Below the pieces are notes generated by a model, which worked only from the letters and a program-made list of their open reading frames with translations, did not search any database and was not told where the DNA came from. This document shows, piece after piece, positions 8,847-19,044 of a stretch of 64,000 bases of DNA (its first letter is position 1; each line of letters starts with the position of its first letter). The translations under genes were made by a program, and so were the position numbers. The DNA comes from Candidatus Fermentithermobacillaceae bacterium (GTDB lineage: Bacteria > Bacillota > Sulfobacillia > Fermentithermobacillales > DUSS01): the NCBI GenBank assembly GCA_020725645.1, contig DYEQ01000092.1, positions 1-64,000 on the forward strand. The letters run 5' to 3'.

Positions 8847-9134
8847 CTAACTATGCTGTTCGAACAGCACGTCGTCGACAAGGACGAAGTTGCCGGGTGC
8901 GCCCGGCGCCTTGCTCAGGATGATCCTGGCCATAACAGCTACGGCAGGCGCCTGAACTGTGTAGATGATTATGGCCTTGTAAGCTCCCGTAGCTGCCGCA
9001 CCAATGGTCACCGCGGGCACCAGCACCGGGCTTGGTCCTTCCAGAGCGGTCCCTAGATCATCTCCGGTCGAGTCGAGCCTCGGATGTCGGGGCACATGTC
9101 CTGGCGTAAGAAGTAGAAGACGAAATGAGCTCAA
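8847..9134 (-). pseudogene. NTTRR-F1-like protein remnant, copy 3 (C-terminal half)
   Basis: 95-codon reading frame. Its last 30 residues, VMARIILSKAPGAPGN then FVLVDDVLFEQHS, match the end of copy 1 (PSPTGTDPTVIDDVTFADLN). The N-terminal NGGFETG half is not recognisable upstream, and the first 35 residues look like out-of-frame or unrelated sequence. It lies 22 bases upstream of copy 2 on the same strand, as copy 2 lies 20 bases upstream of copy 1. An original three-gene tandem is thus implied. Whether it is a real short gene is doubtful. Confidence 0.5.
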
Positions 9135-9162
9135 TGGTATAGGAGAACGGGGGGAATAAAAA

Positions 9163-9237
9163 TGGAGCGAGAGACGGGATTCGAACCCGCGACCCTCGGC
9201 TTGGGAAGCCGATGTTCTACCACTAAACTACTCTCGC
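9163..9237 (-). tRNA. tRNA-Gly (CCC anticodon)
   Basis: Minus-strand cloverleaf with acceptor GCGAGAG/CTCTCGC, D-arm, anticodon stem TCGGC/GCCGA around loop TTCCCAA, T-arm CGGGTTCGAATCCCG and an encoded CCA. The anticodon is CCC. Thirteen bases upstream lies its own promoter. Confidence 0.95.
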
Positions 9238-9249
9238 TCGGCGAGCTTT

Positions 9250-9278
9250 ATTATATGCCATCCCCGCCCGGAACGCAA
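9250..9278 (-). promoter_or_regulatory. SigA-type promoter of tRNA-Gly
   Basis: On the minus strand TTGCGT, a 17-base spacer and a perfect TATAAT end 13 bases before the tRNA 5' end. Spacing and position fit a housekeeping sigma-A promoter. It may also drive the decayed genes and tRNA-Thr downstream. Confidence 0.75.
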
Positions 9279-9359
9279 CATATCGACTGGCCAGTGCCGC
9301 GCGTCAGGCATTTGACAACACTCGTCAGGCTGAACCCGAAATGCGAGCTGTTTCTGCGC

Positions 9360-10421
9360 TCAAAGAACCGGTTCTCCGGCGCGTTTTACGAGATTCTCTT
9401 CAAACGGCGGGGTGATCACACCTTTCTCGGTGATTATGGCCGTCACCAGCCTGGCCGGAGTCACGTCAAAAGCTGGATTCCACACCCGTACGTCCTTAGG
9501 GGCAATGCCTTTGCCCATCACGGTCCGTACTTCGTCCTCGTTTCGCTCTTCGATGGGTATCCGGTCGCCAGACGGGGTTGCCAGGTCTACCGTGGACAAG
9601 GGCGCCGCTACGTAAAAGGGTATACCGTGCGTCCCCGCTAAGCATGCCAGCGAGTACGTCCCGATTTTGTTGGCGACGTCGCCGTTTCTGGCTATGCGGT
9701 CGGCACCCACGATGACCGCATGGACGCTTCCCCGGGACATGAGGTAACCCGCTGCGCTGTCCACGATGAGCGTCACCGGGATACCGTCCTGCATGAGCTC
9801 CCAGGCGGTCAGCCTCGCCCCCTGTAGGAAAGGCCTTGTCTCGTCGGCGTAGACCATGCGGATTTTCCCATCTTTCCAGGCCTGTCTTACGACTCCGAGC
9901 GCGGTTCCAAAGCCACCCGTAGCGAGAGCACCCGCGTTGCAATGGGTGAGCACCCCCGAACCGGGACGGATAAGGGCCGCCCCGTGCCTGCCGATGGCGG
10001 CGTTGCCTTCGGTGTCTTCCCGCTCTATTGCGGCGGCTTCCCGTTCCATGGCGTGTAAAGCTTCCGCCATACCGGCCTGAGAAAGCACGGCCATTCCCCG
10101 GGAAAGAACTCTATCGACGGCCCACGCCAGATTCACTGCGGTAGGCCTCGCCGCCTTCAGGAGGTCACTCATTTCCCGGAGAGAGGAGCGGAAAGAGTCG
10201 TCTCCCTTTGCACTTCGGGCAGCTTGTTTTGCGCCTAAAACCAAACCATATCCCGCCGCGATGCCTATCGCCGGCGCTCCCCGGACGACCATGTCGGTGA
10301 TGGCGCGGGCGACCTCGCGGGGGTCACGGCACGTGACGTAAGACACCCGTTCGGGTAGCAAGCGCTGGTCAAGGAGATCCAGTTCGTCTCCTCGCCAGAC
10401 TATTACGTCGACCAACTGCAT
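9360..10421 (-). CDS. mtnA: S-methyl-5-thioribose-1-phosphate isomerase
   Basis: 353 residues, normal for the family. Converts methylthioribose-1-phosphate to methylthioribulose-1-phosphate in methionine salvage. Visible hallmarks are VVRGAPAIGIAAGYG (about residues 45-59), the catalytic-cysteine segment THCNAGALATGGFGTALG and the catalytic Asp in IVGADRIARNGDVANKIGTY. The GAGGTGA ribosome site almost touches the annotated ATG, so TTG two codons later (10415) may be the real start. It follows mtnP by 128 bases. No later salvage genes (mtnB, mtnW, mtnX, mtnD) lie nearby. Confidence 0.93.
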   Translation of the reverse strand: MQLVDVIVWRGDELDLLDQRLLPERVSYVTCRDPREVARAITDMVVRGAPAIGIAAGYGLVLGAKQAARSAKGDDSFRSSLREMSDLLKAARPTAVNLAWAVDRVLSRGMAVLSQAGMAEALHAMEREAAAIEREDTEGNAAIGRHGAALIRPGSGVLTHCNAGALATGGFGTALGVVRQAWKDGKIRMVYADETRPFLQGARLTAWELMQDGIPVTLIVDSAAGYLMSRGSVHAVIVGADRIARNGDVANKIGTYSLACLAGTHGIPFYVAAPLSTVDLATPSGDRIPIEERNEDEVRTVMGKGIAPKDVRVWNPAFDVTPARLVTAIITEKGVITPPFEENLVKRAGEPVL

Positions 10422-10549
10422 TCACCTCGCCCGGATTTTGCCTGAAAACACGGGAACCACGTACGCAGCTCCGCCATTTAGCAGGTATACAGCGGAAACC
10501 CCCGAGGACCACTAGGGCCGGTCCCATTCTCCTTGCTTTGCTCCCCTAC

Positions 10550-11368
10550 CTACTTCTCCGGAGGCAGAGCCAGGAGGAGTTCCTTTTGGCATGAACAACC
10601 TCTTTCCTCGGGCAAATCCCGAATGATCTCGCTTAAGAGTTCCCTGAGCTTCTGGTTATTCTCGGCGAAGACCCTCACCACTTCCTCATGACTCACCGGC
10701 TTTATGTCGGGACGACCCTCGAGTCCCACGTCGTAGTCGGTGATGAGGGAGATATTCAAGTAGCACATGCCGAGCTCCCGGGCCAAGACGACTTCTGGGT
10801 ACCCCGTCATGTTGATGACGTGCCAGCCCATGCCCGAGAACCACCTGGATTCCGCCCTCGTCGAAAAGCGAGGCCCCTGAATGATGACGATGGTACCTCT
10901 CTCATGATGTTTGAGGCCGAGTTTTTGGGCCTTGGCGATGGCGACGCCTCTCATTTCCGGGCAATACGGGTCCGCGGTGGATATATGGACCGCTCTCGGA
11001 CCATCATAAAACGTGTCCTTCCTTCCGGTGGTCCTGTCCACAAACTGGTCGCAAAAGACGAAGTCTCCCGGCGCGATGTCGGGCTGCAAACTTCCCGCCG
11101 CGCACGGAGCGATGATCCTGGTACAGCCCACTTCCCGAAGGGCCCACAGGTTCGCCCTGTAGTTAACCATGTGCGGAGGATACTGGTGGTTCCGGCCGTG
11201 CCTCGGTACGAACGCAACATTTCTCCCGTGCACTTCTCCCAAGGCGATCAGGTCCGAAGGAGCGCCATAAGGCGTATCAACCTTGATTTCCTTCGCGTCC
11301 GAGAGGAACTCGTAAAAGCCTGTGCCTCCGATGACTCCTATCTCAACTTTCCGGTCCCGTTCCGTCAT
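10550..11368 (-). CDS. mtnP: S-methyl-5'-thioadenosine phosphorylase
   Basis: 272 residues. Phosphorolyses methylthioadenosine to adenine and methylthioribose-1-phosphate, the substrate of MtnA next door. It is a PNP/MTAP family II trimeric phosphorylase: IGVIGGTGFYEF at the N-terminus, phosphate and ribose contacts PRHGRNHQYPPHMVNYRANL, CAAGSL, and the base-site segments TRAESRWF, NMTGYPEV and SLITDYDVG. The Asp in TDYD is the usual mark for adenine- over guanine-type bases. ATG follows GGAGGGAG. It lies 56 bases after rtcB on the same strand. A purine nucleoside phosphorylase role is possible but less likely. Confidence 0.92.
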   Translation of the reverse strand: MTERDRKVEIGVIGGTGFYEFLSDAKEIKVDTPYGAPSDLIALGEVHGRNVAFVPRHGRNHQYPPHMVNYRANLWALREVGCTRIIAPCAAGSLQPDIAPGDFVFCDQFVDRTTGRKDTFYDGPRAVHISTADPYCPEMRGVAIAKAQKLGLKHHERGTIVIIQGPRFSTRAESRWFSGMGWHVINMTGYPEVVLARELGMCYLNISLITDYDVGLEGRPDIKPVSHEEVVRVFAENNQKLRELLSEIIRDLPEERGCSCQKELLLALPPEK

Positions 11369-11424
11369 CAGGCATCTCCCTCCGTGTCAAAGACTCAGAG
11401 ACTTCAAAGCCGCGTCCGCATTCT

Positions 11425-12876
11425 TCAGCCTTTGACGACTCCCAGCGGCCGCGTTTTCACCACCTTCCTGGCCAAACCCGCCGCTACCGTCGCCTCCACC
11501 ACGTCATCCACATCTTTGTAAGCTTGAGGTGCTTCCTCTATGAGACCCTTCACAGTGGCTGACCGCACGTAGACTCCCCGGGAAGAGAGCTCGTTCAGAA
11601 GCTCCTCGGCGGACATAGTTCTCTTGGCCTGCTGTCTGGACAGCGCCCGGCCTGCCCCATGACACGCAGACCCGAACGAGTCCCGCATTGCCTCGGGAGT
11701 GCCTACGAGTACGTAAGATGCCCGGCCCATGTCTCCCGGAACCAGGACGGGCTGCCCGGATTCCCGGTAAACGGCGGGCAGAGCGGGATGACCGGCGGGG
11801 AAAGCTCGGGTGGCACCCTTTCTGTGGACTATGAGCTTTTTCTTTTTCCCCTCGACCTCGTGCTCTTCGACTTTGGCGATGTTGTGAGCTACGTCGTAGA
11901 CGAGCTTCATGCCCAAGGCCTCCGCGCCGCGGCCGAACACCTTGGCGACAGCTTCCCTTACGAGATGCAAAAGAACCTGGCGGTTTGCCCATGCGTAATT
12001 GGCTGCGGCGGCCATAGCACCGAAATACGCCTGTCCCTCGGGAGATTTGAAAGGAGCGCAATCCAGTTGCCTGTCCGGCAGCTTTATCGCGTACTTTTCC
12101 GTGGTCTTCCTCATTATGTCCAGGTTATCCTGACAAACCTGATGTCCGAAACCTCTCGAGCCCGAATGCACCCAGAAGACAACCTGGTCCTTGAACAGGC
12201 CGAACGCTTTGGCCGTATTTTCATCGTACACTTCCTCAACGCAGCCGACTTCTATAAAATGATTCCCCGAACCGAGCGTCCCGACCTGGCCTTTCCCGCG
12301 CTCGTACGCCTTTCGAGAGACCCGAGAGGGCTGAGCTCCCTCCAAGGCCCCTCCCTCTTCGCATCGCTCGATATCTTCAGGCCACCCGTATCCCTTTTGC
12401 AGGGCCCATCTCGCCCCTTTAACCAGAAGCTCGTCGGTCTCGTCTTTGGATAGGGCTATTTTCCCCTCCTTACCCACGCCACTCGGTACCGCCCTGAATA
12501 TGGCATCGGTGATCTCCCTTATCCGGGGCTTGACCTCGTTGAGCGTGAGGTCGGACCGGCATAGCCTGACGCCGCAGTTAATGTCGTAGCCTACTCCGCC
12601 CGGAGAGATGACCCCATCGTCCGGGTCGCAGGCGGCCACGCCACCGATGGGAAATCCGTATCCCTCATGGATATCGGGCATGGCGATGGACGCCATCACT
12701 ATCCCTGGAAGATGCGCCACGTTGATTGCCTGCTCCAGCGCTTTTGTACCCTTTATCTCTTCCAGAAAGTCCTCTCCCGCAAAGACGTAGCAGGGAACCC
12801 TCATGCCCCTCTGGGCATCTCTGGGTACAACGAAACGACACCTGCCTACCCTTTGAATCGGAGGAGTGGTCGCCAT
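11425..12876 (-). CDS. rtcB: RNA-splicing ligase RtcB (3'-phosphate/5'-OH RNA ligase)
   Basis: Joins RNA 2',3'-cyclic phosphate or 3'-phosphate ends to 5'-OH ends using GTP and Mn2+, for RNA repair. The ORF track starts at 12954. I prefer ATG 12876, preceded by AAGGTGA, which gives 483 residues, the usual RtcB length. Metal and guanylate residues appear in order: MPDIHEGYGFPIGG, GGVGYDINCGVRL with the metal Cys, GSGNHFIEVG, HSGSRGFGHQVC, VYDVAHNIAK and the guanylylated-His motif SACHGAGRALSR. It lies just after the archease gene, its known cofactor, on the same strand. Confidence 0.94.
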   Translation of the reverse strand: MATTPPIQRVGRCRFVVPRDAQRGMRVPCYVFAGEDFLEEIKGTKALEQAINVAHLPGIVMASIAMPDIHEGYGFPIGGVAACDPDDGVISPGGVGYDINCGVRLCRSDLTLNEVKPRIREITDAIFRAVPSGVGKEGKIALSKDETDELLVKGARWALQKGYGWPEDIERCEEGGALEGAQPSRVSRKAYERGKGQVGTLGSGNHFIEVGCVEEVYDENTAKAFGLFKDQVVFWVHSGSRGFGHQVCQDNLDIMRKTTEKYAIKLPDRQLDCAPFKSPEGQAYFGAMAAAANYAWANRQVLLHLVREAVAKVFGRGAEALGMKLVYDVAHNIAKVEEHEVEGKKKKLIVHRKGATRAFPAGHPALPAVYRESGQPVLVPGDMGRASYVLVGTPEAMRDSFGSACHGAGRALSRQQAKRTMSAEELLNELSSRGVYVRSATVKGLIEEAPQAYKDVDDVVEATVAAGLARKVVKTRPLGVVKG

Positions 12877-12992
12877 AGAGTTCACCTTCTTTCTGGGATT
12901 TTGAAAACCCGCCGAAAAACGAGCCAATTGTGTCTCGAGAGTCGTTCCCGTCAATGTATCTCTGGATGACTAATCCCCCTGGAGATAAAAAA

Positions 12993-13397
12993 CTAAAGAT
13001 CGAACGTCACTTCCATCAGGGTTGGGGTTATTAAAATGTCGTTGTAGGTGGCGGCCTTCACCTCTCTCAAAATCTCCACACAATCTTCTACGCTCGCCCC
13101 CCGGCACCTGGTCAGAACCGAGCCCGGAGCCATCGACGAAACAAGGAGGTCTTTTACGACGAGTCCCTCACCGGCGAAGCGATACAGGTGTTCATTCAGG
13201 AGATTCACGACGAGTTCCTCCTCGTCATCGCCTTCGACCGCTACTTCCCAGCTCTTTTTGTCCGGCACCGTTTCCGTGTCAACCATCAGAGACCACATCC
13301 CCAAACACAGTGCGCGAAGCGTCTGGGCAAAATCAGAGCCCTCGGCCCTGATCCTGGCGTCCGCCCGGTGATCGAGGATGATGTATTTCCCGGTCAT
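12993..13397 (-). CDS. Archease, RtcB activator
   Basis: 134 residues, normal length. Archease accelerates RtcB guanylation and turnover. The sequence begins YIILDHRADARIRAEGSDFAQTLRALCLGM, matching the family's HTADxGI..G pattern and its N-terminal metal-binding Asp. It ends with the conserved VKAATYNDILI and a final Asp-containing strand EVTFDL. It starts four bases after the gyrA stop, so it is translated from the gyrase transcript, and rtcB follows after 116 bases. Such pairing with rtcB is widespread; attachment to the gyrase operon is less usual. Confidence 0.88.
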   Translation of the reverse strand: MTGKYIILDHRADARIRAEGSDFAQTLRALCLGMWSLMVDTETVPDKKSWEVAVEGDDEEELVVNLLNEHLYRFAGEGLVVKDLLVSSMAPGSVLTRCRGASVEDCVEILREVKAATYNDILITPTLMEVTFDL

Positions 13398-13400
13398 AGT

Positions 13401-15815
13401 CTAGCTCGCCTCGAGAATGGCCACGGCGCTCACCCTGTCCTCGGGGTCTACCTTCATGAGCTTGACCCCTGCCGTGTCCCGGTGGAGCTGCTTGACCTGA
13501 CTGATGGCGAGGCGAATCACGGTACCCTGGGCCGTCGCCAGCACGGCCTCGTCGCCCGGCCTTACCACACGCAAAGCAGCTAACTTGCCTCCGGACTCGG
13601 TCAGTCTGGCCGCCTTGACACCCAGTCCGCCGCGGTTCCTGAGAGGGAACTCCTCCGCCGGCGTACACTTGCCGTATCCCCTCTCCGTAACCGTTAGAAC
13701 CAGACTTCCGGGGCTTACCGGGTCGGCGCCTATCACGTAGTCGTCTTCTTCGAGCCGGATTCCCCTTACCCCTGCAGCGGTCCTCCCCATGGTGCGAACC
13801 GAGTCCACGTTCAACCGCAAAGCTTTGCCGTCGCGGGTTCCAATTACGATTTCGTCGCCGGGTTCGACCAACCGCGCCAGGACAAGCTGATCGTTTTCCT
13901 TGAGGCTTATCGCGGCCACCCCGTTCCGGCGGGTGCCCAAAAACGCATCCACGGGTGTACGTTTCACTACACCGCGCTTGGTGACGAAAAAGAGATCACC
14001 CTTCGATTCGGCATCCACGGGAATGAGGGCGGTGAGCCGTTCGGTTTCGGCAAGGGGGAGAAGCTTTGCAACGGGATAGCCCTTGGCGTGCCTACCGGCC
14101 TCGGGTATGTCGTAGACCCTGAACCAATAAGCTTTCCCGGCGTCGGAGAACACCAAAAGCGACTTTTTGGTCGTGGTGATCACGACCCTTTCGATGAAGT
14201 CGGACTCTCTCGTATCCATTGCGGTGCTGCCCATCCCACCCCTCCGCTGATTCCTGTAAACAGCGAGAGGCATTCTCTTCACGTAATTTGCGTGAGTAAG
14301 CAGCACGACCATATCCTCTTCGACGATGAGGTCTTCTTCGCTGATCTCTTCCACCTCGTCAACTATCTGAGTCCTGCGCTTATCCGCATAGGCCTCCTTG
14401 ATCTCCAGGAGCTCCTTGCGGATTATGCCGAAGACCATCTTTTCCGAAGCTAAAACGGCCCTGTAATATTCGATGTCTTTCAGAAGGGCGCGTCGCTCCT
14501 GGATAATTTTGTCCCTCTCAAGTCTGGTGAGCCGTTCGAGCTTCATGTCCAGTATGGCGTTGGCCTGGATTTCGTCGAGTCCGAACCGCTCCATGAGTCC
14601 TTTGCGAGCTTCATCAGCGGATGCCGAAGCTCGAATGAGGGCGATTACTTCATCCAGGTTTGCCAGAGCGATCTCCAGACCGGCCAGGATGTGAGCTCGC
14701 TCCTCTGCTTTTTTCAGGTCGTACGTAGTTCTCCTGATTACGACCTCTTTCCGGTGCTCGAGGTAGTGTCCGAGCATCCCTCTGAGGTCGAGCACCACCG
14801 GCCTACCACGGACCAGGGCCAGCATGATCGCACCGAAACTTTGCTGAAGAGCTGTGTGCTTGAAGAGCTGACGCAATACGACTTCGGGATCGGTATCTTT
14901 ACGCACTTCCACCACGACCCGGAGGCCGCTCTTGTCGCTTTCGTCTCTCAGGTCCGAAACTCCCTGGATTTTCTTGTCCCGGACGAGAAGAGCTATTTGC
15001 TCGACCAGGTTAGCTTTATTAACCTGGTACGGAAGTTCATCTACGATGATGACGTCTTTCTGCTTTTGCCGTTCGATGCGGGTTTTCGCCCTCATGGTGA
15101 TGATGGAGCGACCGGTGGTGTAAAGCGTTCTTATCCGATCACTGCCGGTTATGAGGCCTCCGGTCGGGAAATCCGGTCCCTTTATGTATTCCATGAGCTT
15201 CTCGTTTCCCGCCTCGGGGTCATCTATCAGGGCAACCAGGGCATCGACCACTTCTCCGAGGTTATGCGGAGGTATGTTCGTCGCCATGCCGACGGCGATG
15301 CCGGCAGAACCGTTTATCAGGAGATTCGGTATTTTCGCCGGTAGAACCACGGGTTCCTTCAACGTGTCGTCGAAGTTGGGCCCGAAGTCTACGGTTTCTT
15401 TCTCAATGTCAGCTAAGAGCTCGCCGGCTATCTTCGCCATCCGCACTTCGGTATAACGCATGGCGGCCGCGGCGTCACCGTCCACGGAACCGAAGTTTCC
15501 ATGGCCGTCTACCAGCGGGTACCTCATGTTGAAGTCCTGCGCCATCCTCACGAGGGCATCGTAAACAGCCATGTCGCCGTGAGGATGGTACTTGCCGAGG
15601 ACCTCCCCGACGAGGCGGGCCGATTTTTTATGCGGTCTATCATGCCGCATTCCTTGCTCGTACATGGCGTACAGGATGCGCCGCTGCACCGGCTTGAGCC
15701 CGTCCCTGACGTCGGGAAGAGCTCTCGATACAATTACGCTCATCGAGTAATCGATGTAGGAGCGCTTCATCTCCTCCTCGATGAACGTCTCGACTATTCC
15801 CGCATTTGTCGCCAT
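13401..15815 (-). CDS. gyrA: DNA gyrase subunit A
   Basis: 804 residues. Breakage-reunion subunit of gyrase. [23 protein letters not shown] opens the winged-helix region, the catalytic tyrosine is in [12 protein letters not shown] (Tyr121), and the C-terminal beta-pinwheel follows. Two residues are odd. The quinolone-region motif reads [19 protein letters not shown], with Met where Ser/Thr/Ala is usual. The GyrA box reads QRRGGMG where QRRGG(K/R)G is usual. The acidic Asp of the quinolone region is kept. It lies 30 bases after gyrB. A topoisomerase IV subunit is unlikely given the gyrB neighbour and origin context. Confidence 0.96.
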   Translation of the reverse strand: MATNAGIVETFIEEEMKRSYIDYSMSVIVSRALPDVRDGLKPVQRRILYAMYEQGMRHDRPHKKSARLVGEVLGKYHPHGDMAVYDALVRMAQDFNMRYPLVDGHGNFGSVDGDAAAAMRYTEVRMAKIAGELLADIEKETVDFGPNFDDTLKEPVVLPAKIPNLLINGSAGIAVGMATNIPPHNLGEVVDALVALIDDPEAGNEKLMEYIKGPDFPTGGLITGSDRIRTLYTTGRSIITMRAKTRIERQKQKDVIIVDELPYQVNKANLVEQIALLVRDKKIQGVSDLRDESDKSGLRVVVEVRKDTDPEVVLRQLFKHTALQQSFGAIMLALVRGRPVVLDLRGMLGHYLEHRKEVVIRRTTYDLKKAEERAHILAGLEIALANLDEVIALIRASASADEARKGLMERFGLDEIQANAILDMKLERLTRLERDKIIQERRALLKDIEYYRAVLASEKMVFGIIRKELLEIKEAYADKRRTQIVDEVEEISEEDLIVEEDMVVLLTHANYVKRMPLAVYRNQRRGGMGSTAMDTRESDFIERVVITTTKKSLLVFSDAGKAYWFRVYDIPEAGRHAKGYPVAKLLPLAETERLTALIPVDAESKGDLFFVTKRGVVKRTPVDAFLGTRRNGVAAISLKENDQLVLARLVEPGDEIVIGTRDGKALRLNVDSVRTMGRTAAGVRGIRLEEDDYVIGADPVSPGSLVLTVTERGYGKCTPAEEFPLRNRGGLGVKAARLTESGGKLAALRVVRPGDEAVLATAQGTVIRLAISQVKQLHRDTAGVKLMKVDPEDRVSAVAILEAS

Positions 15816-15845
15816 AATGTCACCTCCGCCGCGTAAAAGCTGCGA

Positions 15846-17792
<1,947 letters not shown>

Positions 17793-17834
17793 TTAGCACA
17801 GCTCGGCAAGGCCGCCAAAGAACCTCTACAAGCT

Positions 17835-18083
17835 CTACAGTCGCCGGGCCCGCAAGGAAATGGTTGCGGGTGTCAAAAAGGACAGGTAGATCTCATTATC
17901 GCATATCACGAGCGAGCGATGGTTGCCCTCTCCGATTACCGTCATTCTCCCCCGCGCTCGAAGCGATGAAACAAGATCTCTGTTGCTTCTGGATTTGAGA
18001 GCTTGCTGCCACGGAAGCACGCATACGACGCTTTCCGCCGGGATCATTACGCCCCCGCCGATGTCCAAGCCCGGAGCTCTCAC
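17835..18083 (-). CDS. RemB/YaaB-like DUF370 protein
   Basis: 82 residues. The family (extracellular matrix regulators RemA/RemB of Bacillus) folds into small DNA-binding rings. The start LDIGGGVMIPAESVVCVLPW and later TVIGEGNHRSLVICDNEIYLSFLTP match the family pattern (LHIGxxxxVxxxxIVAI). The position between dnaN-side genes and gyrB is exactly that of yaaB in Bacillus subtilis. GTG 18083 overlaps the dciA stop by four bases, indicating coupling. Function in this organism is unknown; a role in matrix or cell-cycle regulation would be by analogy only. Confidence 0.75.
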   Translation of the reverse strand: MRAPGLDIGGGVMIPAESVVCVLPWQQALKSRSNRDLVSSLRARGRMTVIGEGNHRSLVICDNEIYLSFLTPATISLRARRL

Positions 18084-19024
18084 GAAGGATTCATCTCCTT
18101 GAGCAGCTTGAAGTACTTCTTACCAAGAATTCTTTCCAGCATAGCATCGTCTATCTCGCTCAGAGGGCGTCCCGCCCGGACTGAGGCCAGCTTTCCCAGA
18201 GCGTCAGCAAGAAGCTTGCGTTTCGAACGGTCCCTCCCCGGAATGCTGAGGGCCCGAACCTGGCGCAAGAGAAGATATTCCACGTGGGAACGGGCCGCCA
18301 GAAGGACGGCCGGATGCACCGAACCTACCTGCTGGCAGATTTCTCGCCAGCTTATGGAGGGCTGGGCCCACAATAAAGTCCAAGCTTTGAGATAAGCTTT
18401 TCTTTCCCTTCTGGTCCTGCAATAGGGACAATCGGCACCCGGCTTTCGCAGTGCCCCACAGTCAGGGCACGTGGAGTACCCGTTGGACAGGAGTCGCTCA
18501 GTTCTGTAAGTCAGCGCATTATACCAACCAAGAAAGGCAGTTCTGAGTTTCTCATCACTTACCTCGGCGAAAAGAGGTGACGGGCGTGACTCGGCCGGTC
18601 GCCCCATAGAAGATTGAGCAGCATGACGGCACATCTCCCGGTATTCTTCCGTTACGGAGCTGGGCGATCCTGGCTGCCCGGTGCCAGTACGCCCCATCGT
18701 CCGTCTTCCCTGGGATGAGGCATGTTTTCTCTCCACCACGAAGTGAAGGTCTTGAAATCCGGCGCAAGGCAGAGCTGCGTTGAGCTTTCGCAGGAGCTCG
18801 TGTTTCATAAACGAGAGCTCCTGGGCCCAGACAGGCGAGGATGTCTTTACCGTGAGTATGCCGCCTTGTATGTTCAAAACCTCGGCATGACGCGCGATGC
18901 GCTGTCCGACAACGGAATTCCATAACTCGTACGCCCGGTACCGGCTTGCTGCAGCGAGTTTCCCGTCCCTCTCCAGCGCCTTGCAGAGAATCTCATATGC
19001 GGTCTCCAATCCCGCACTACCCAC
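18080..19024 (-). CDS. DciA-like DUF721 protein with long zinc-ribbon C-terminal extension
   Basis: 314 residues, about twice to three times the usual DUF721 length. Residues 1-100 carry the KH-like DUF721 fold (YRAYELWNSVVGQRIARHAEVLNIQGGILTVKTSSPVWAQEL). DciA loads or assists the replicative helicase in bacteria lacking DnaC/DnaI loaders. Residues 186-202 contain CxxC-x9-CxxC (CPDCGALRKPGADCPYC), probably a zinc ribbon, after a low-complexity linker, and residues 205-314 are helical and unrecognised. It lies between dnaN and remB, where recF normally sits. Helicase loading here is inference. Confidence 0.72.
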   Translation of the reverse strand: MGSAGLETAYEILCKALERDGKLAAASRYRAYELWNSVVGQRIARHAEVLNIQGGILTVKTSSPVWAQELSFMKHELLRKLNAALPCAGFQDLHFVVERKHASSQGRRTMGRTGTGQPGSPSSVTEEYREMCRHAAQSSMGRPAESRPSPLFAEVSDEKLRTAFLGWYNALTYRTERLLSNGYSTCPDCGALRKPGADCPYCRTRRERKAYLKAWTLLWAQPSISWREICQQVGSVHPAVLLAARSHVEYLLLRQVRALSIPGRDRSKRKLLADALGKLASVRAGRPLSEIDDAMLERILGKKYFKLLKEMNPS

Positions 19025-19044
19025 CGGCGTCCCTCTCTCCGGCT

